A stretch of 64,000 bases of DNA from Orientallactaga sibirica (GCA_036365145.1 JAEOAD010000031.1:11442001-11506000), one strand, 5' to 3'; shown: positions 46,220 through 58,350, counted from the first letter of the stretch. The notes: generated by a model from the letters alone, not told the origin. Program-made: numbers and translations.

Positions 46220-46433
46220 CAGTGCTGAGGATGCAGCTCTGTTGGTAGAATGCCTGCCTGGCGTGCTTGAAGCCCCAGGTGTGATCCACTGCTTCATATG
46301 AGATGGATGTGATGGCACACAACTGTGAACTCACTCAAGAGGGAGAGGGAAAAGGATCACGAGTTTGAGGCCATCTTTAGCTGAATAATGAGCTCAAGGC
46401 CAGCCTGGGCTACATGAGACCCAGTCTAAAAAG
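46220..46433 (+). mobile_element. ID-B1 dimeric SINE (B4-like)
   Basis: The ID-like head AGTGCTGAGGATGCAGCTCT is followed by a B1-like body ending AAGGCCAGCCTGGGCTACAT and GAGACCCAGTC. Confidence 0.8.
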
Positions 46434-46475
46434 TTTCCCTTGGCAGCCTTCATTGGCTTTTTTAAATATATGTGA

Positions 46476-46640
46476 TACTGGATATGGTGGCACATGCTTT
46501 TAATCCCAGCACTTGGCGGGCAGAGGTAGGAGGATCTTTGTGAGTTTAAGGCCACCCTAAGACTACACAGTGAATTCCAGGTCAGCCTGAGATTAGAGTG
46601 AGACCCTACCTCAATAACAAACAAAAACAAAATCCCAAAA
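46476..46640 (+). mobile_element. B1 SINE
   Basis: Sense B1: GGTGGCACATGCTTTTAATC, AGAGGTAGGAGGATC, CAGTGAATTCCAGGTCAGCC, then an A-rich tail with CAAACAAAAAC. Confidence 0.92.
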
Positions 46641-46942
46641 TATAAACAACAACAAAAAACATGTATGTGACATCTCTATGGAACCATGGACATCTATGGA
46701 TCTGCTCCAGAGGATCTATAAGAAACTCAACCAATTCTAGAGGACTTTTCTATCCCGCCCCAAAAGAAAACCATTAACTAGATAGCCTCAAGATCAGGCT
46801 TCAGTGGTAGGTCTGCCCAGTTGGTAATTGTCCCAATGGCAAATGCAGCTGTTCTTTGTTTTCTGCAAGGGATTAGTTATGGGAACCAATGTTGTTACCA
46901 GAATCTACAGATGTATAAGCCAGTTCCATAAAAAGAAGTAGT

Positions 46943-47151
46943 ATCTTGGGCTGGAGAGATAGCTTAGCAGTTAAGGTGTTTGTCTGCAAAGCCTAAGGAC
47001 ATGAGCCAGATGCACAAGAGGGCACATGCATCTGGAATTCATTTGCAGTGGCTAGAGGCCCTGGAGTGCTCATTCTTTCTCTATCCCTTTTTCTCTCTCA
47101 CTCTTTCTCAAATAAATAAATAAACTAAAAAATATTTTTAAAAGAATATTT
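46943..47151 (+). mobile_element. tRNA-derived SINE, AAATA-tail type
   Basis: GGGCTGGAGAGATAGCTTAG head, an internal deletion after CTAAGGACATGAG, CATTTGCAGTGGCTAGAGGC and an AAATAAATAAATAAA tail. The TSD AAAAAGAAGTAGT is perfect at 46,930-46,942 and 47,152-47,164. Confidence 0.92.
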
Positions 47152-47344
47152 AAAAAGAAGTAGTGTTTGCATGTAAACATGCACGTCCTCCCACATAACT
47201 AATTCATCTCTAAACTACTTAAAGTACATAATACAAAGCAAATGCTATATAAATAGTTCTTATGGTATAGGGTAGGGAAAATGGCAACAAGATATTTGTG
47301 CATGTTCAGTACAGGTGCAATTTTTTCCCAATATGTTTTGGGGT

Positions 47345-47368
47345 GTGAGTGTGTGTGTGTGTGTGATG

Positions 47369-47401
<33 letters not shown>

Positions 47402-47740
47402 GTGTTGTGTGTGCGTGTGTGTGTGTGTTCAGATGCATGTTTCATGGATATGCACAGTGTGGGGCCACAGAGTGGCTTGTCCTCTTCTACAAATCTTCAA
47501 CCTTATTTCTTTGAGACAGATTCTGTCACTGAATCTGGAACTGCTGTTTTTTTTTTTTTCTCCTATTTTTGTTACATTGGATGAACACTGAGCATCAGAG
47601 ATCCTCCTGTCTATACCTCCTCAATGCACAGTTACAGGTACATGTAGCTATGCCTAGCTTTTTACGTGGGTGCAGGGTATTGAACTCAGGTCCTTATGCT
47701 TGCTTAGCAAATGCTGTTATGCACTGAGATGTCCCCTGGT
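47345..47740 (-). mobile_element. B4-type SINE with (GT)n tract
   Basis: A GT-rich tract (47,349-47,430) is followed by CTTCAACCTTATTTCTTTGA, a T run, TAGCTATGCCTAGC, then GGTATTGAACTCAGGTCC and CACTGAGATGTCCCCTGG. The Cys-Val frames are artefacts. Confidence 0.8.
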
Positions 47741-47786
47741 CCCATTTTTCTAATACAGTTTTAAATTTTATTTATTTAATTTTTTT

Positions 47787-47936
47787 GGGGGGGTGGTTTC
47801 TGAGGTAGGGTCTCACTCTGGCCCAGGCTGACCTGGAATTCACTATGTAGTCTCAGGGTGGCCTCAAACTCATGGTAATCCCCCTACCTCTGCCTCCCAA
47901 GTGCTGGGATTAAAGGCATGCGCCACCACGCCCGGC
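47787..47936 (-). mobile_element. B1 SINE
   Basis: Antisense, G run then TGAGGTAGGGTCTCACTCTG and GCGCCACCACGCCCGGC, close to consensus. The TSD TTTATTTAATTTTTTT is perfect at 47,771-47,786 and 47,937-47,952. It sits at the T-rich edge of the following L1 end. Confidence 0.93.
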
Positions 47937-47952
47937 TTTATTTAATTTTTTT

Positions 47953-48070
47953 ACTGACAACTTCCTTAATTGTAGACAATATCCCATGGTACTTCTCTCC
48001 CCCACTTTCCCCTTTGAAACTCCACTCTCCATCATATCCCCTCCCCCTCTCAATAAACCTCTCTTTTAAT
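47953..48070 (-). mobile_element. L1 3' end fragment
   Basis: ACTGACAACTTCCTTAATTG, then CCATGGTACTTCTCTCCC and CACTCTCCATCATATCCCC match the antisense of the type-2 L1 3' end (20.0 kb and 42.6 kb). About 118 bp. Confidence 0.88.
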
Positions 48071-49555
48071 TTTTAAGTCCACTGTTGGCTAAAATATGAA
48101 GATTTAGGACCTGTACAGATGGAGTACTGACAATAGAGCAAAATTAAATGCAAGGAGAAGGAGAGATTGAAGGGAATATTTCTTTTCAATTGATGGTAAG
48201 AGACTATTCATAGAGGCAAATATGCTTTAAAAATAGAAGTCACCTGCTTCCACTGTTTATTCTAATTCTGATGTAAAGGAAATCCATTTGAGTTTTCCAA
48301 AAGGAGGGGACAAGGAATATAATTCTGGTTGCCATAGGAATGAAAAATGTTCTTCCAATGTGAACATTATGAATTCAAGTGAAAACTTGGGATCAGAAAG
48401 TTGAATATTTCAAATGAACAAATATCTATTGTCCTGAAAAAAATCTGCAACCAAAATAAAAAAATAAAAATAAATGCTGTCTGCACACACACAGAAACAC
48501 ACACACACACACGTGTGTATTCACATTATGATTTTTCTTTAATTTTCATTTTTTAAATAAGCACTGGGAATGTTTAATGACCCTATTTAAAAGTTAATGT
48601 CCACATTAATTTAAAATCAATATTGAAATTAATTTTCATCCATTTCACTGATGTTGTAGGAATGATTGGGGCTCTGACAGATACTTAAAAACTTTATGGA
48701 AAGACTGAGGTTTCTGAAGCTGTGTGTGAGTGCCTTTTGAGTCTGTATTTCTTTAAAATAGCTGGTGACTTGATGTTAATTATTTGAGATTTGGAGTCAG
48801 CAAGAAAACAGTTGAATTCTGGTTCTATTGCTGGTTGTCTAAAGTTAATATCAGGGCCACTCATTCACATTTCCGAGATGAATGAAGACGAAGTCCACTT
48901 CTAAATGTTAAGTAGCATAATGTATTTAATAACCTAAAACCATGCCTGACATGTGGCAGGGCCAATATAGCTGTTATGACCTCATGTCATTTGTTCTGGT
49001 TAACGTGGATGCTTATATTTTTCAATTCAACTCACATTGCATATTCAGGGGTCAAGTTTTCTGGATTTGACTTATATGGGTTATCAGATATCAGATTAGC
49101 ATACCCCACAAATAAAAGATGAAAGTTTATACTACTTCTTTCATTTGAAGTAGGTCCTAAGCCATGGTTCACAAGGTGGGTGTTGGCACCAGGGTCCCAG
49201 TTCTGCTAAAGGTTCTGTGCACAATGAAAAAATATGTCAGTAGTCAGGTAGCAATATGATCCCTAAGTAGACCCATCATTGCTTCTTCCCAAGTTACCTT
49301 ACCTGTTGAAACACTTTTGTTTCCCTATTTTGAACTAATTAGAGTAAATAAAGTATTGCAATTAAAACAAGTTATTATCAGAACATACTAAATACATTAA
49401 CTGTTGCTGTTATTAATATTGTATATGATTATATAGTCATGTAACTACACTTCCATCCCCATTTGCAGTTTGGACTCTTCAGCAGAACGAAGAATAATTG
49501 TGGTGAGTTCTTCCAAGAGGCCTTTTTCAGCAATGCTGTTCTCTGAATCTGATAT
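48071..49555. other. Unassigned sequence
   Basis: About 1.5 kb with no gene or repeat except a (CA)n near 48,486-48,515. Confidence 0.45.
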
Positions 49556-49557
49556 AA

Positions 49558-49922
49558 CAATCTCTGTGTTATGATTTGAATCTGAAATATCTCCTACATC
49601 CCAGAATCATGCTTTGAGTGCTTGTTCATAAGATGATGGCACTATTTTAGAAGGTTGTGAAGCCTTCAGGAAGCAGCATCTACAATCATAAATAGGTACC
49701 AGGGGTGTGCTTTTGAAGGTTCCTGCTAGACTCGTGGGTTCTGTTTAGCCATGACCTGAACAGCTTCAGCTGCGAGTTTCTACCATACTGAACTGAGTTC
49801 TTCCACCATGTCATTCCTACCATGATGGGCTGGAGCCTACTGAAACTGTTGGACAAAATAATTCATTTCTTTTATGCTGTTTCTGTCAAGAACTATGCCC
49901 ATAGTGACAAGAAAGCTTACTA
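49558..49922 (+). mobile_element. MaLR LTR (rodent MT/ORR1-like), diverged
   Basis: GTTATGATTTGAATCTGAAA, CAGAATCATGCTTTGAGTGC, then CCATGATGGGCTGGAGCC and AAGAACTATGCCCATAGTGA. The order follows the rodent MaLR LTR. Confidence 0.75.
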
Positions 49923-50530
49923 ATATCTTATGAAATGCCTCAGTAGCACTTTACTCCTCATGATTGTCTATCTGTGAACCTGGCTACTTAGCTCAACAAG
50001 TCATTTGAAGAAAAGAAAAACAAAACAAAACAGGATGACTCTTTAAGTGGCAGTAACCTGATGACAGGCCACTTTATATAGTAATACACTTCTGCTCTTC
50101 CATTCTCATGCACAGAGAACTAGGAAGCATAATTATAAATTGGTAGGACTGGTATATGCAGAAGGAACAAACCAATCATGAAGCAAGGGATGGAAGTAAG
50201 AAGGAAATCACTAAGATTTTATGATCACTTGATAAATAAATTCCCACTTCTTTTCAGAGATGGGGATTGAACTTAGAGTTTCTTACATGCTAGTGCAAGC
50301 GTTCTGCCACAGGGTGGACTGACACATGCAGAGCCTCAATGCTAAATATTCATATGTTGGGAAGAAAGTGTTATTTGGTAGTTTCTCTCGGAAGGCAATG
50401 ATGAGGTTCAACAAGGATAGATAATATTTCTATATTTCACAACACAGGTGAGTATGACATCCCGACTTGAAATTAAACCTAGCAGTCTCCATGACCCATA
50501 CAATTTCTTCTATAGAGAGAAACTTGGGCT
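49923..50530. other. Unassigned sequence
   Basis: Nothing that I can assign. Confidence 0.4.
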
Positions 50531-50746
50531 GGGCTGGGGATAAAGCTCCATTGGTAGAGTGCTTACCTTTCATGCACAAGACCTTGGGTTCCATCTACCT
50601 CATAAACTGGGAATAGTGGTACATGTCTATAATGCCAGGACTCAAGTAGTAGAGGCAGGTGGATCAGAAGTTCAAGCTCATCCTCAGCTACATAGTGAGT
50701 TTGAGGCCAGCCTGGGCTATATGAGACTTTCTCTCTCTCTCTCTTA
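50531..50746 (+). mobile_element. ID-B1 dimeric SINE (B4-like)
   Basis: GGGCTGGGGATAAAGCTCCA head, ACCTTGGGTTCCATC, then a B1-like body with CAGCTACATAGTGAGTTTGA and GGCCAGCCTGGGCTATATGA, and a CT tract. Confidence 0.85.
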
Positions 50747-50747
50747 A

Positions 50748-51238
50748 GAAATCTAGCTTATTTTTGTAAAAACAATAAACAAAATATGGCTAAAGAATAA
50801 ATTTTTATAAAGTAAAGAAGCAAATATATGGTGTGAAAAAGCAACAGAAGACATAAGCCATTTTCCTTATAAGTGTTGACTTATATAAAAGTTTGTGAGT
50901 AAGCAAGAGTTTAGTTTTAAATATTTTATAATTATGAAAGCTCATGGTTAGTCTGTTAGTATCTTGAACCTGGCCAATGATCAGAGAAATGACACTGTGG
51001 AAAATGGCAAAGACTATAAACCAAGGCTCCCTCTTCTTTGCCTATGAAGCCATTTTTCCTGGACGGTACTCACTACTCAAATCTTCCCTGCTTTTGTTTA
51101 TTGTGAAGGAAATTCCAGTTCCTAAAATACTACACATTTGCCAGAACCAAGATATAGCAAAGAATGAATGTGGCTAAAATTAAATGACCAGTAGCTTCCA
51201 GAACACCTAGATGATATGGGTACAGCTTTTCTTGACTC
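50748..51238. other. Unassigned sequence
   Basis: AT-rich. A 66-codon frame at 50,977-51,177 has no recognisable feature. Confidence 0.4.
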
Positions 51239-51636
51239 TTGTGATGATGGTCTGAATACTCTGTCCTTTCACAGTTCAGACATTAAGATCATAACCTCCA
51301 GGGTAATGGCATTGGAAGGGAGGACTCTTGGGAGATTAGGCGATGGGGGTCAAGCCTTCATGAATGGGATAATAAAGAGGCCTGTGAGATATCTCTGAGA
51401 GCCATCCCCCCACCCACCCACCTCAGCCCTTCTGCCATGGAGGACTCAGGTTGAAGATTTGCTCTGTGAACCAGAAAATAGTCTCTCACTAGGCATCAAA
51501 TCAATACCTTGACCTTGAAGACTGTAAGAAACTGTTCAATATCCCTAATAATCAGGGAATATGAGAAATAAGTTTTCTCTTTATAAACCACACAGTTTGT
51601 GGTATTTTCTTATAGGAGTCTGAATGGACCAAGATA
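51239..51636 (+). mobile_element. Old MaLR LTR (MLT1/MST-like)
   Basis: GTGATGATGGTCTGAATACT, then TTCATGAATGGGATAATAA, then TTTATAAACCACACAGTTTG and GGAGTCTGAATGGACCAAGA. These landmarks match the MST/MLT1 LTR from start to end. The 60-codon frame at 51,216 is part of it. Confidence 0.8.
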
Positions 51637-54223
51637 AGTGCTAATGTCTTTGAACTTGGAATTGGCGATGAGTTCAAAAGCAGTGATGGAACCTCTTCGG
51701 GGCTCTCAAAGCATCGCTCTGCCCTGCTCTCTGCAGAATGTGTGTGTCAGCAGCCTAAATAAAGAACAGCTGTGTGTGCTGAGCACTAGGTCACATAGTG
51801 TACTTTCTTAAAGAATTCATACTGGAAATAGAGACATCGTTTGGTCACAGGTAGTCTGTCAGTACCTTGCATAGCTTCAAATTTCTGTTTTACTTAGTTT
51901 GCTTTTATAAATAGAACTCAGAGAAGGAAAGTGCTTGATTTAATAGGTTCTGCAAGAGCTAACTTGCCTCCACAGCCTCGGCATGAGAGATATATAAGAA
52001 GTGGAATCTCCCTGCCTGAGCACTGAAGAGCCACACAAAGGTCACCTCCACCCGAATCCGTATGTGTGTGGTTATGCTTGGCAGGTGCACTGTGCACATG
52101 CTGCTAGGCACATGTAAAGAGAGACACACTCCACAAAGTGACCCATCCATCTGCCATGGCCTTGACATTGATATTCTCATGCACACATGGCCAATGTGCT
52201 TAGAGCTTTGGCAGGAGTTAAGCCAAGGCTGTAATGGAATACTCAGTGCAATTGTGGAGTAATATGATAAGGAGGCCAGATGAAACAGACGGCCTTCAAT
52301 CTTAGGTCCAGAAGGGCACACAGAGAGGTTTTATTTATTTATTTTTTTTTTTCTGTTGCCTGCCTGGTTTGCTGAGTCACAACCCTAACTTCTGTAATTG
52401 GAAAATGGAGCTAGTATCAAATTATCTGCACCCACAGAAGAAAAGCAGCACAGTTTATCCTGGCAATCTTCCTCTTGTTTGACTCATTGAAATTAAGGAT
52501 TGCAAAGAACTATTATTTCCTCTGTCCATCCTCAAGTGACTGATATAAAACAGATTCTATATCCAGTGCCTCTGTTTCTTCTTTTATATTATTCTAATTA
52601 AAATAGCTGAGAAAATATCTGTGATCTAAGGGGTTGTATCAAATCAATCAATAGTTATTGAATATGTACACTGTAGAGAAATTCTTATTAGACATCTTTT
52701 TCTTAGCTGTTCTACTTCCTCAGCAACTCACTGTATCTAGCAAAGTATAATTCATTTGATTTATGTAATTAAAAAAATAATGGTAAGATGCTATGTAATT
52801 ATCATATGTATTGTGTCTAAAGATGGGCTGTGTGTGTTGCATTCATTATCACTTTATTTCTACTGCCTGAGGCATGGTTATTATTCTCCCATTTTAATAA
52901 ATGAAGATGCAGGTTCTCTGAGAAGTTGGCTTCCTTGGAAATATAAACCAGACCCCCTTTTTGGTTACTCATATCCAGAATTCTTTAAAGCTGTTCTTTG
53001 AATACCCTACCTTGATCCCAATATGAGGTTGATTTCCCTCCTCAATATTATTTTAAGGACAAACTTGAGATTTTAGTAAGGGGGAGACATGAAAATATAG
53101 ACATTCCAGGAGAAAGGAGTAATCTGAGAAATATCCAATCCAGCTACTATTAAACACCATAAAAGAGACACCCTCTGGGTGTCACAGAAGACTCCCACAC
53201 CAAAACATCCTGAAGTAATTCAGGGTCAGCTTTTAAGGCTGTGGCACTAAGCAAATCAGAGAATGACAGTTTTTAATTCTGGCCATTTTCATGGGAAGCA
53301 AATTCAGACAGCTATGTGCCCCTTCATATGAGATTCTCCCCTGAAGGCATAATGCTGAAGCAGAGCTGCATTGAGGAGGCAGAGACATAAACACAGCTTA
53401 CACCCCTGGCAAACAGCAGTGCATCCCAAACATTAGCTTTATTCTTCTCATTAAGCATGTATTTTACAGCAAATTCTTCATGTACAGTGTTTTGCGACAA
53501 CATGCAGGTCAATAACTGCTATCATTAGAGAATTCATCAGAAGAAGATTTGTTGAGACGTTAATCCAATTCAGCAGTCTCCTGAACAATATTCTGCCATT
53601 AATGGACTCTACTTATTTTTTAAAAATATTACCATCAAAAGAGCAAACGTTACACATTTATTATGCTCTTTTTCTCTGTGTCTGGAAGGTTAATCGCATA
53701 GTAAGTTTGAAGGATCCATTTCCTTTTCTTCATTTAACCCCATGACTTATTACATTGACCTTAGAGGTTTAAACCAACCTGTATCAATTGGAATTACAAC
53801 ATAAATTCCATCTGAGCTTTCTGATTGCATGAGTTTTCTGGTGAAATCAATGATGAACATGGTTCCTACTTTGCAGCAACTCAAACTCCAGTTGACAAAC
53901 CAACACTTAAAGTAACTCCATCACTGATATATTCCACCACAACAGTTTGAGCTTCAAAATAAGGGAGTTTCCTTTTATTCTTCTAACTAATGGCATAACC
54001 CCCCCCCCCCCCACACACACACACATAATTTTGTCAAGGATGTCCTATTTTTTCTACCTTTAGGATTCCGTCTTCTTCTGTGAACACCCCAAAACTTCTA
54101 GGGGCCCCACAGTCTGGTGTATCAAGCCTACACACAATTCCTTGTTTGAAAGGAAACAGGGGCAGGAGTAAAAATACCTCAGGGGCTGCATTTCCCATTG
54201 CTGTAGTAATAATTGTAATCTAA
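51637..54223. other. Longest repeat-poor stretch
   Basis: Mostly unassigned sequence. A MIR-like patch lies at 52,850-52,935 and a C/CA run at 53,999-54,024. No long open frame has support. The 120-codon minus frame at 51,959-52,321 has no domain that I recognise. Candidates for conserved non-coding sequence lie around 53,260-53,760 and cannot be verified here. Confidence 0.45.
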
Positions 54224-54268
54224 TGACGTCACAGATGAGTGCCCTCTTCTGGGCCAAAATATAAAAAG
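54224..54268 (+). promoter_or_regulatory. CRE-like palindrome plus TATA-like box
   Basis: A perfect TGACGTCA palindrome at 54,224-54,231 (cAMP response element consensus) lies 28 bp upstream of TATAAAAAG at 54,260-54,268. The spacing is compatible with a core promoter starting near 54,290. The next donor-like site is AAGGTAACC near 54,485. No transcript or coding frame supports it, and chance is a real possibility. Confidence 0.25.
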
Positions 54269-54750
54269 AGAATGTTTCTCCACGAAACAGTGGCTTCTTA
54301 TCTATCCATTGCTACTCCTTAGCCTGGTGCCATTGGCAGCTGAGGTACTTTCCGTGCATTATTCCTAATTGCCCTGGGACAAAACCTTCTTTCTTCAATT
54401 CTTGGTATGCCATGTGCATCCGGTACTGGAACTGTTAGCTCCCAGGCTCTTCGAAGTTGGGTAGATTACTTGATCCCAGGGTTAAGGTAACCTCAGTACA
54501 GGTGCCTCACTCTAAAACTCTATTCTACCCTGCTCTCTGTGAAGTTTGGCATCTTTTAGGATACTTCCCTGAATGTTGGTTACTTTAAATATGCCTCAAT
54601 TTCTATTTTCTGAACTTAGTGACAGGAAGCAAGAATTTTCCATCCAGTGTCCTCAGGGCAATGAATTTCTTGAATTCTTTCAACTTGGCCCAAACTCAAC
54701 GGATTCTTAGCCAGCTCATTCTAGTATTTCCTGTTGTAAAAGATTTTTAA

Positions 54751-54773
54751 ACAAAATATTTATTTATTTATTT

Positions 54774-54804
<31 letters not shown>

Positions 54805-55004
54805 GAGAGAGATAGAGAAAGAAAAGAGAGAGAGAGGCAGATAGATAGAGAGAATTGGTGTGCTGGGGCCTCCAGCCATTGCAAATGAACTCCAGAAACA
54901 TGCACCACCCTGTTTATCTAGCTTATCTAGGTACTGGGGAATTGAACCCGAGTCCTTAGGCTTCACAGGCAAGTGCCTTAACCACTAAGCAATCTCTCCA
55001 GACC
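54751..55004 (-). mobile_element. tRNA-derived SINE, AAATA-tail type
   Basis: A long TTTA tract, GA-rich text, CAGCCATTGCAAATGAACTC and a right end ACTAAGCAATCTCTCCAGAC. The TSD TTGTAAAAGATTTTTAA (54,734-54,750) and TTGTAAAAGCTTTTAA (55,005-55,020) differs slightly. Confidence 0.9.
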
Positions 55005-55143
55005 TTGTAAAAGCTTTTAATGAGACTCATTTTTCACTGGCCAGAGATGTCCAAATTAAGTATGTTACATGATAGCTTTCTTGCAATTCTTCAGGATCAG
55101 ACATCACACCTTTATACGACTGTTAATGAAACTAAGACGTAAC

Positions 55144-55489
55144 TGTGGTAGTTTGATTCAGGTGTCCCCATAATCTTATGTGTTCTGAGTGCTAGGTCCC
55201 TAGCTGGTGGCAATTTGGGAATTGGAGCCTCCTAAAGACAGTGTATTATTGGATGTGGGCTTATGGGTATTATAGCCAGTGTCCTCTTGCCAGTGTTTGA
55301 CACACTCTCCTGTCACTATTATTCATCTGATGTTTGCCAGGCAGTGATGTCTATCCTCTGTTCAAGCCATTGCTTTTCTTTCCCATCATGGAGCTTCCTC
55401 TTGAGTCTGTAAGCCAAAATAAACCCTTCCTCCCACAAACAGCTCTTGGTTGGGTGTTTTCTGCCAGCAATGCAAAGCTGACTATAACA
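55144..55489 (+). mobile_element. Solitary MaLR LTR (jerboa-like type)
   Basis: Starts TGTGGTAGTTTGATTCAGGT and ends GCTGACTATAACA (TG...CA). CATCATGGAGCTTCCTCTTG and AAAATAAACCCTTCCTCC (polyadenylation signal) occur near the 3' end. The 5-bp flanks GTAAC and GTGAC match at four of five positions. Length 346 bp, normal for a MaLR LTR. The frames at 55,319-55,555 are artefacts. Confidence 0.88.
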
Positions 55490-55928
55490 GTGACTAACTG
55501 GAAATATTCTTGGATTTCCCTTTTCTTTTGGCATTAAATTGGTAGAGATGTCCAAAATCTACAGATCCTTCTCATATCTCAAAGCAGAGATAAATATATA
55601 CCTACATTCTTGCTCAGATATGGAGTCCTAAACAAAGAACACTACAAGTTGACTTTTATTCAATTTAAAATATTTTTATATGGCTGTAGTTCCCTTCTTA
55701 AAGTATGAGTGGCTGAATATTTCATTCCTTGGTCCTTTGAAGAGGGTAGGTTGTAGCTTTTTGGCACCAGAGCAGATGCCAACAAGAAACTGATATATTC
55801 ATGTCAATTTGCCTTGGATTTTTGTTTACTGTTTAGCTCCTGAGTCTTGTGTAATATGATTCTAATAAGAACCAAAGTTTTTGATTAAAAATCTCTGCCA
55901 GTGAATAGCTTAGGTTCTCACTCTCAGG
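55490..55928. other. Unassigned sequence
   Basis: No gene or repeat that I can support. Confidence 0.4.
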
Positions 55929-56218
55929 TTGTAATGGTTTGTGTGTGAAAAGTCTTCCGCAGGTTCTTTTGTTTGAACTCTTGGTCTCCAGTGTGTATGG
56001 GGGGAGGGTATTGGTTTGGAAAGTTGTAGAACCTTGAGGAGATGGAGTCTGGCTACAGGAAAGGAGTCACTGTGTGGTATGGGTCATCACTAGTTCTGGC
56101 AGAATTTGGTGCTTCCTGACTGACCATAATTCCTATCAACTCCATGATCCTGCTGTCTCAACCAGAAACTGCTCCTGCCACCATGGCCTCCTCACCATGA
56201 GAGACTATACCCTCACAA
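55929..56218 (+). mobile_element. MaLR LTR, partial
   Basis: GTAATGGTTTGTGTGTGAAA, GAACTCTTGGTCTCCAG, then GTTGTAGAACCTTGAGGAGA and GCTCCTGCCACCATGGCCTC follow the rodent MaLR order. The 3' end is missing. Confidence 0.7.
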
Positions 56219-56219
56219 A

Positions 56220-56265
56220 CCAGCTGGAGAGATGGCTCAGCAGTTAAAAGGCACTTGCTTTCATA
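56220..56265 (+). mobile_element. SINE head fragment
   Basis: CAGCTGGAGAGATGGCTCAG then CAGTTAAAAGGCACTTGC is the tRNA-like SINE head. The rest of the element is absent. Confidence 0.75.
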
Positions 56266-57370
56266 GAGTATATAGCAATCCCATTGAAATGCCAGGATCA
56301 AGACATACTCAACCAGAGCAGAAATTGCAGCTCCTGAGTTGAGCACTAGTAAACATGACTAGACCTTACAAAAATGCTGTTCTCTCTTTTAGGATACATG
56401 TTCTTTGGATTTGTGTTTAGATAATACAAGACAATTAGACATGAACTATGTAATGTGTAGACACATTTACAGACTGCAATATGATTCACCATGCTCTTTT
56501 TGACTATGGCAAACCCTGAAGACTCATGCTAAGATGGTAATATCATAAGATGACTGAGATTCTGTTGTGCTGGGGTTGCAAATGACTTCAACAAATCCAC
56601 TTTGAACACACATCACAATTAGAAAATCAGCCTTTGTCATCTTGAGCCATTGAGATTTCAGGGGATGGGGGTTATTGCATTTAGATTATTTTGGTTGATA
56701 AAGGTGTTACATTATAGATAAATAAAATTATATCAATGAGCATAAAATTTTATATTTGTAAATTTGTAACCTGAGACATACCTACTTATCTTACAGGAAT
56801 TCAATTGTAACTGCTCAGCAAGGAAAATAATTTAAAACAGTGTGGCTTATTATTCTTGTTATCTTTTAAGGTACACACATCCCAAGCTGTGATATAAGCT
56901 TGCTGTTTCTCTGTGGGGTTCAGTCTCCTGGACCGCACACAGTGCAGGAATCTTTCATACTGTGGGACTCTAGCTCTTAGAGATATAAATTATTTCATAC
57001 AATATAACTCAAACACAGACCAATTACTGCATCTGAAAATTTACCAGTGAAATAACAGCCTCTCTCCTTGTTGAAACAAAATGCAGGCTATGCCACTGGG
57101 TCCACATGTACTAGAAAGGCAATGTAGTTAGTGGAAAGCTTAGCAAGCCTCTCAAATAGGCAGATTTCTGCTGGTGAAAATGCGGGGCTTCCTGAACCTG
57201 GGGTGTTCAGTCTGTAGGTTAATAGACTCCCTCAGATCCATTTGTTGAATGCAGAAAAAGGGGTGGTTGGATCAGCAAAAATTGTATGAGAGGCCACTTG
57301 AAACCCTGAGCACCCACTTCAAAAGACTCAGAGAGCTGGGACTCATTTCTTCTGGTACAGGTGATCTCAC
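56266..57370. other. Unassigned sequence
   Basis: About 1.1 kb with no recognisable gene or repeat. Confidence 0.45.
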
Positions 57371-57429
57371 TTTTCATTTTATTTTATTTTATTTTATTTT
57401 ATTTTATTTTATTTTATTTTATTTTATTT

Positions 57430-57477
<48 letters not shown>

Positions 57478-57630
57478 CTTACCTTGGCAAGAACACCAGG
57501 GTTTCTAGCCACTGTAAACAAAAACTAGATGCTGTGCATTTTTTGTGTCTAGCTCTGTGGGTGGTTTGGGAATTAAACCTAGCTTTTTCAAGCAAGCCAC
57601 CTTTAACTGCCAAGCCATCTTCTGAGCCCC
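57371..57630 (-). mobile_element. tRNA-derived SINE with (TTTTA)n and (GT)n tail
   Basis: A TTTTA tract (57,371-57,430) and a GT run (57,431-57,477) lead into CTAGCCACTGTAAACAAAAA and a right end CCAAGCCATCTTCTGAGCCC. The 144-codon frame at 57,249-57,683 runs through the repeats and has Phe/Ile/Leu and Cys/Val tracts. It is an artefact. Confidence 0.85.
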
Positions 57631-58016
57631 AAGCTCTCCCTTTTAAGTGTTGCCCAGTGAAAACTGTGGGTTCAAGGTTATGACAAAATGCTTCAAAACA
57701 ATGAAATACTTGCCCATGAAGCTTCCCAAATACCCACTGAACTTTATAATATTTTAATATTTGCTTTAATATGACTCATTGGTAATATTGATAATCTTTG
57801 ACCCTTTGCATCCATGTTGTTGAATAACCCATACTTTATAGCTTTAACTGACAGAAGACTCCTCTACTACAAAAGCAAAATGTCAGAGCTCTATTTCCCA
57901 AGAGGTTCAGTAGAAGGGTAGTCTCAAGATTACTGCAAGTCTCTCACCCATATACAAGACCACAAGATAAGGCTGTTGGATTCCAATATTTCCAGGTAGT
58001 TCATGTCCCAAAGACA

Positions 58017-58350
58017 TCTTTTTATTTATTTATTTTTTCATCTAGGTGTGCATGTGCTCATGAGTGTGGGTTTAAATACAGTACTTGGGTGGAAGTGTGG
58101 AAGTCAGAAGACAAGAGTGTGTGTTGGACTTCACCTTCCACCTTGTTTCAGACAGGGCTCTTTGTGTTTCTCCACCGCAGACCCTAGGCCAGGTGTGCCA
58201 CAAGCTTCCAGGGATTCTCCTGTCTCCACCTCCCATCTCACTGGGGAAGCCCTGGGATTACAGGCATGTGTTGCGCTGTCTGGATTTGATGTGACTCTGG
58301 GAATCTTAAGTACCTGAGTACTTTACCCACTACGTCTTCTTCTCAACCCC
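58017..58350 (-). mobile_element. B3/B4-like SINE
   Basis: TTTATTTATTTATTTTTTC, GTGCATGTGCTCATGAGTGT, CCACCTTGTTTCAGACAGGG, then GGGATTACAGGCATGTGTTG and a degraded tRNA-like head. The frames at 58,003-58,317 are artefacts. Confidence 0.7.

Noticed and set aside
51959..52321. 120-codon minus frame in the repeat-poor region
   Set aside because: There is no recognisable domain, no promoter or splice support, and the sequence composition is not gene-like.
57249..57683. 144-codon open frame
   Set aside because: It runs through a TTTTA tract, a GT tract and an antisense SINE. The Phe/Ile/Leu and Cys/Val runs are repeat artefacts.
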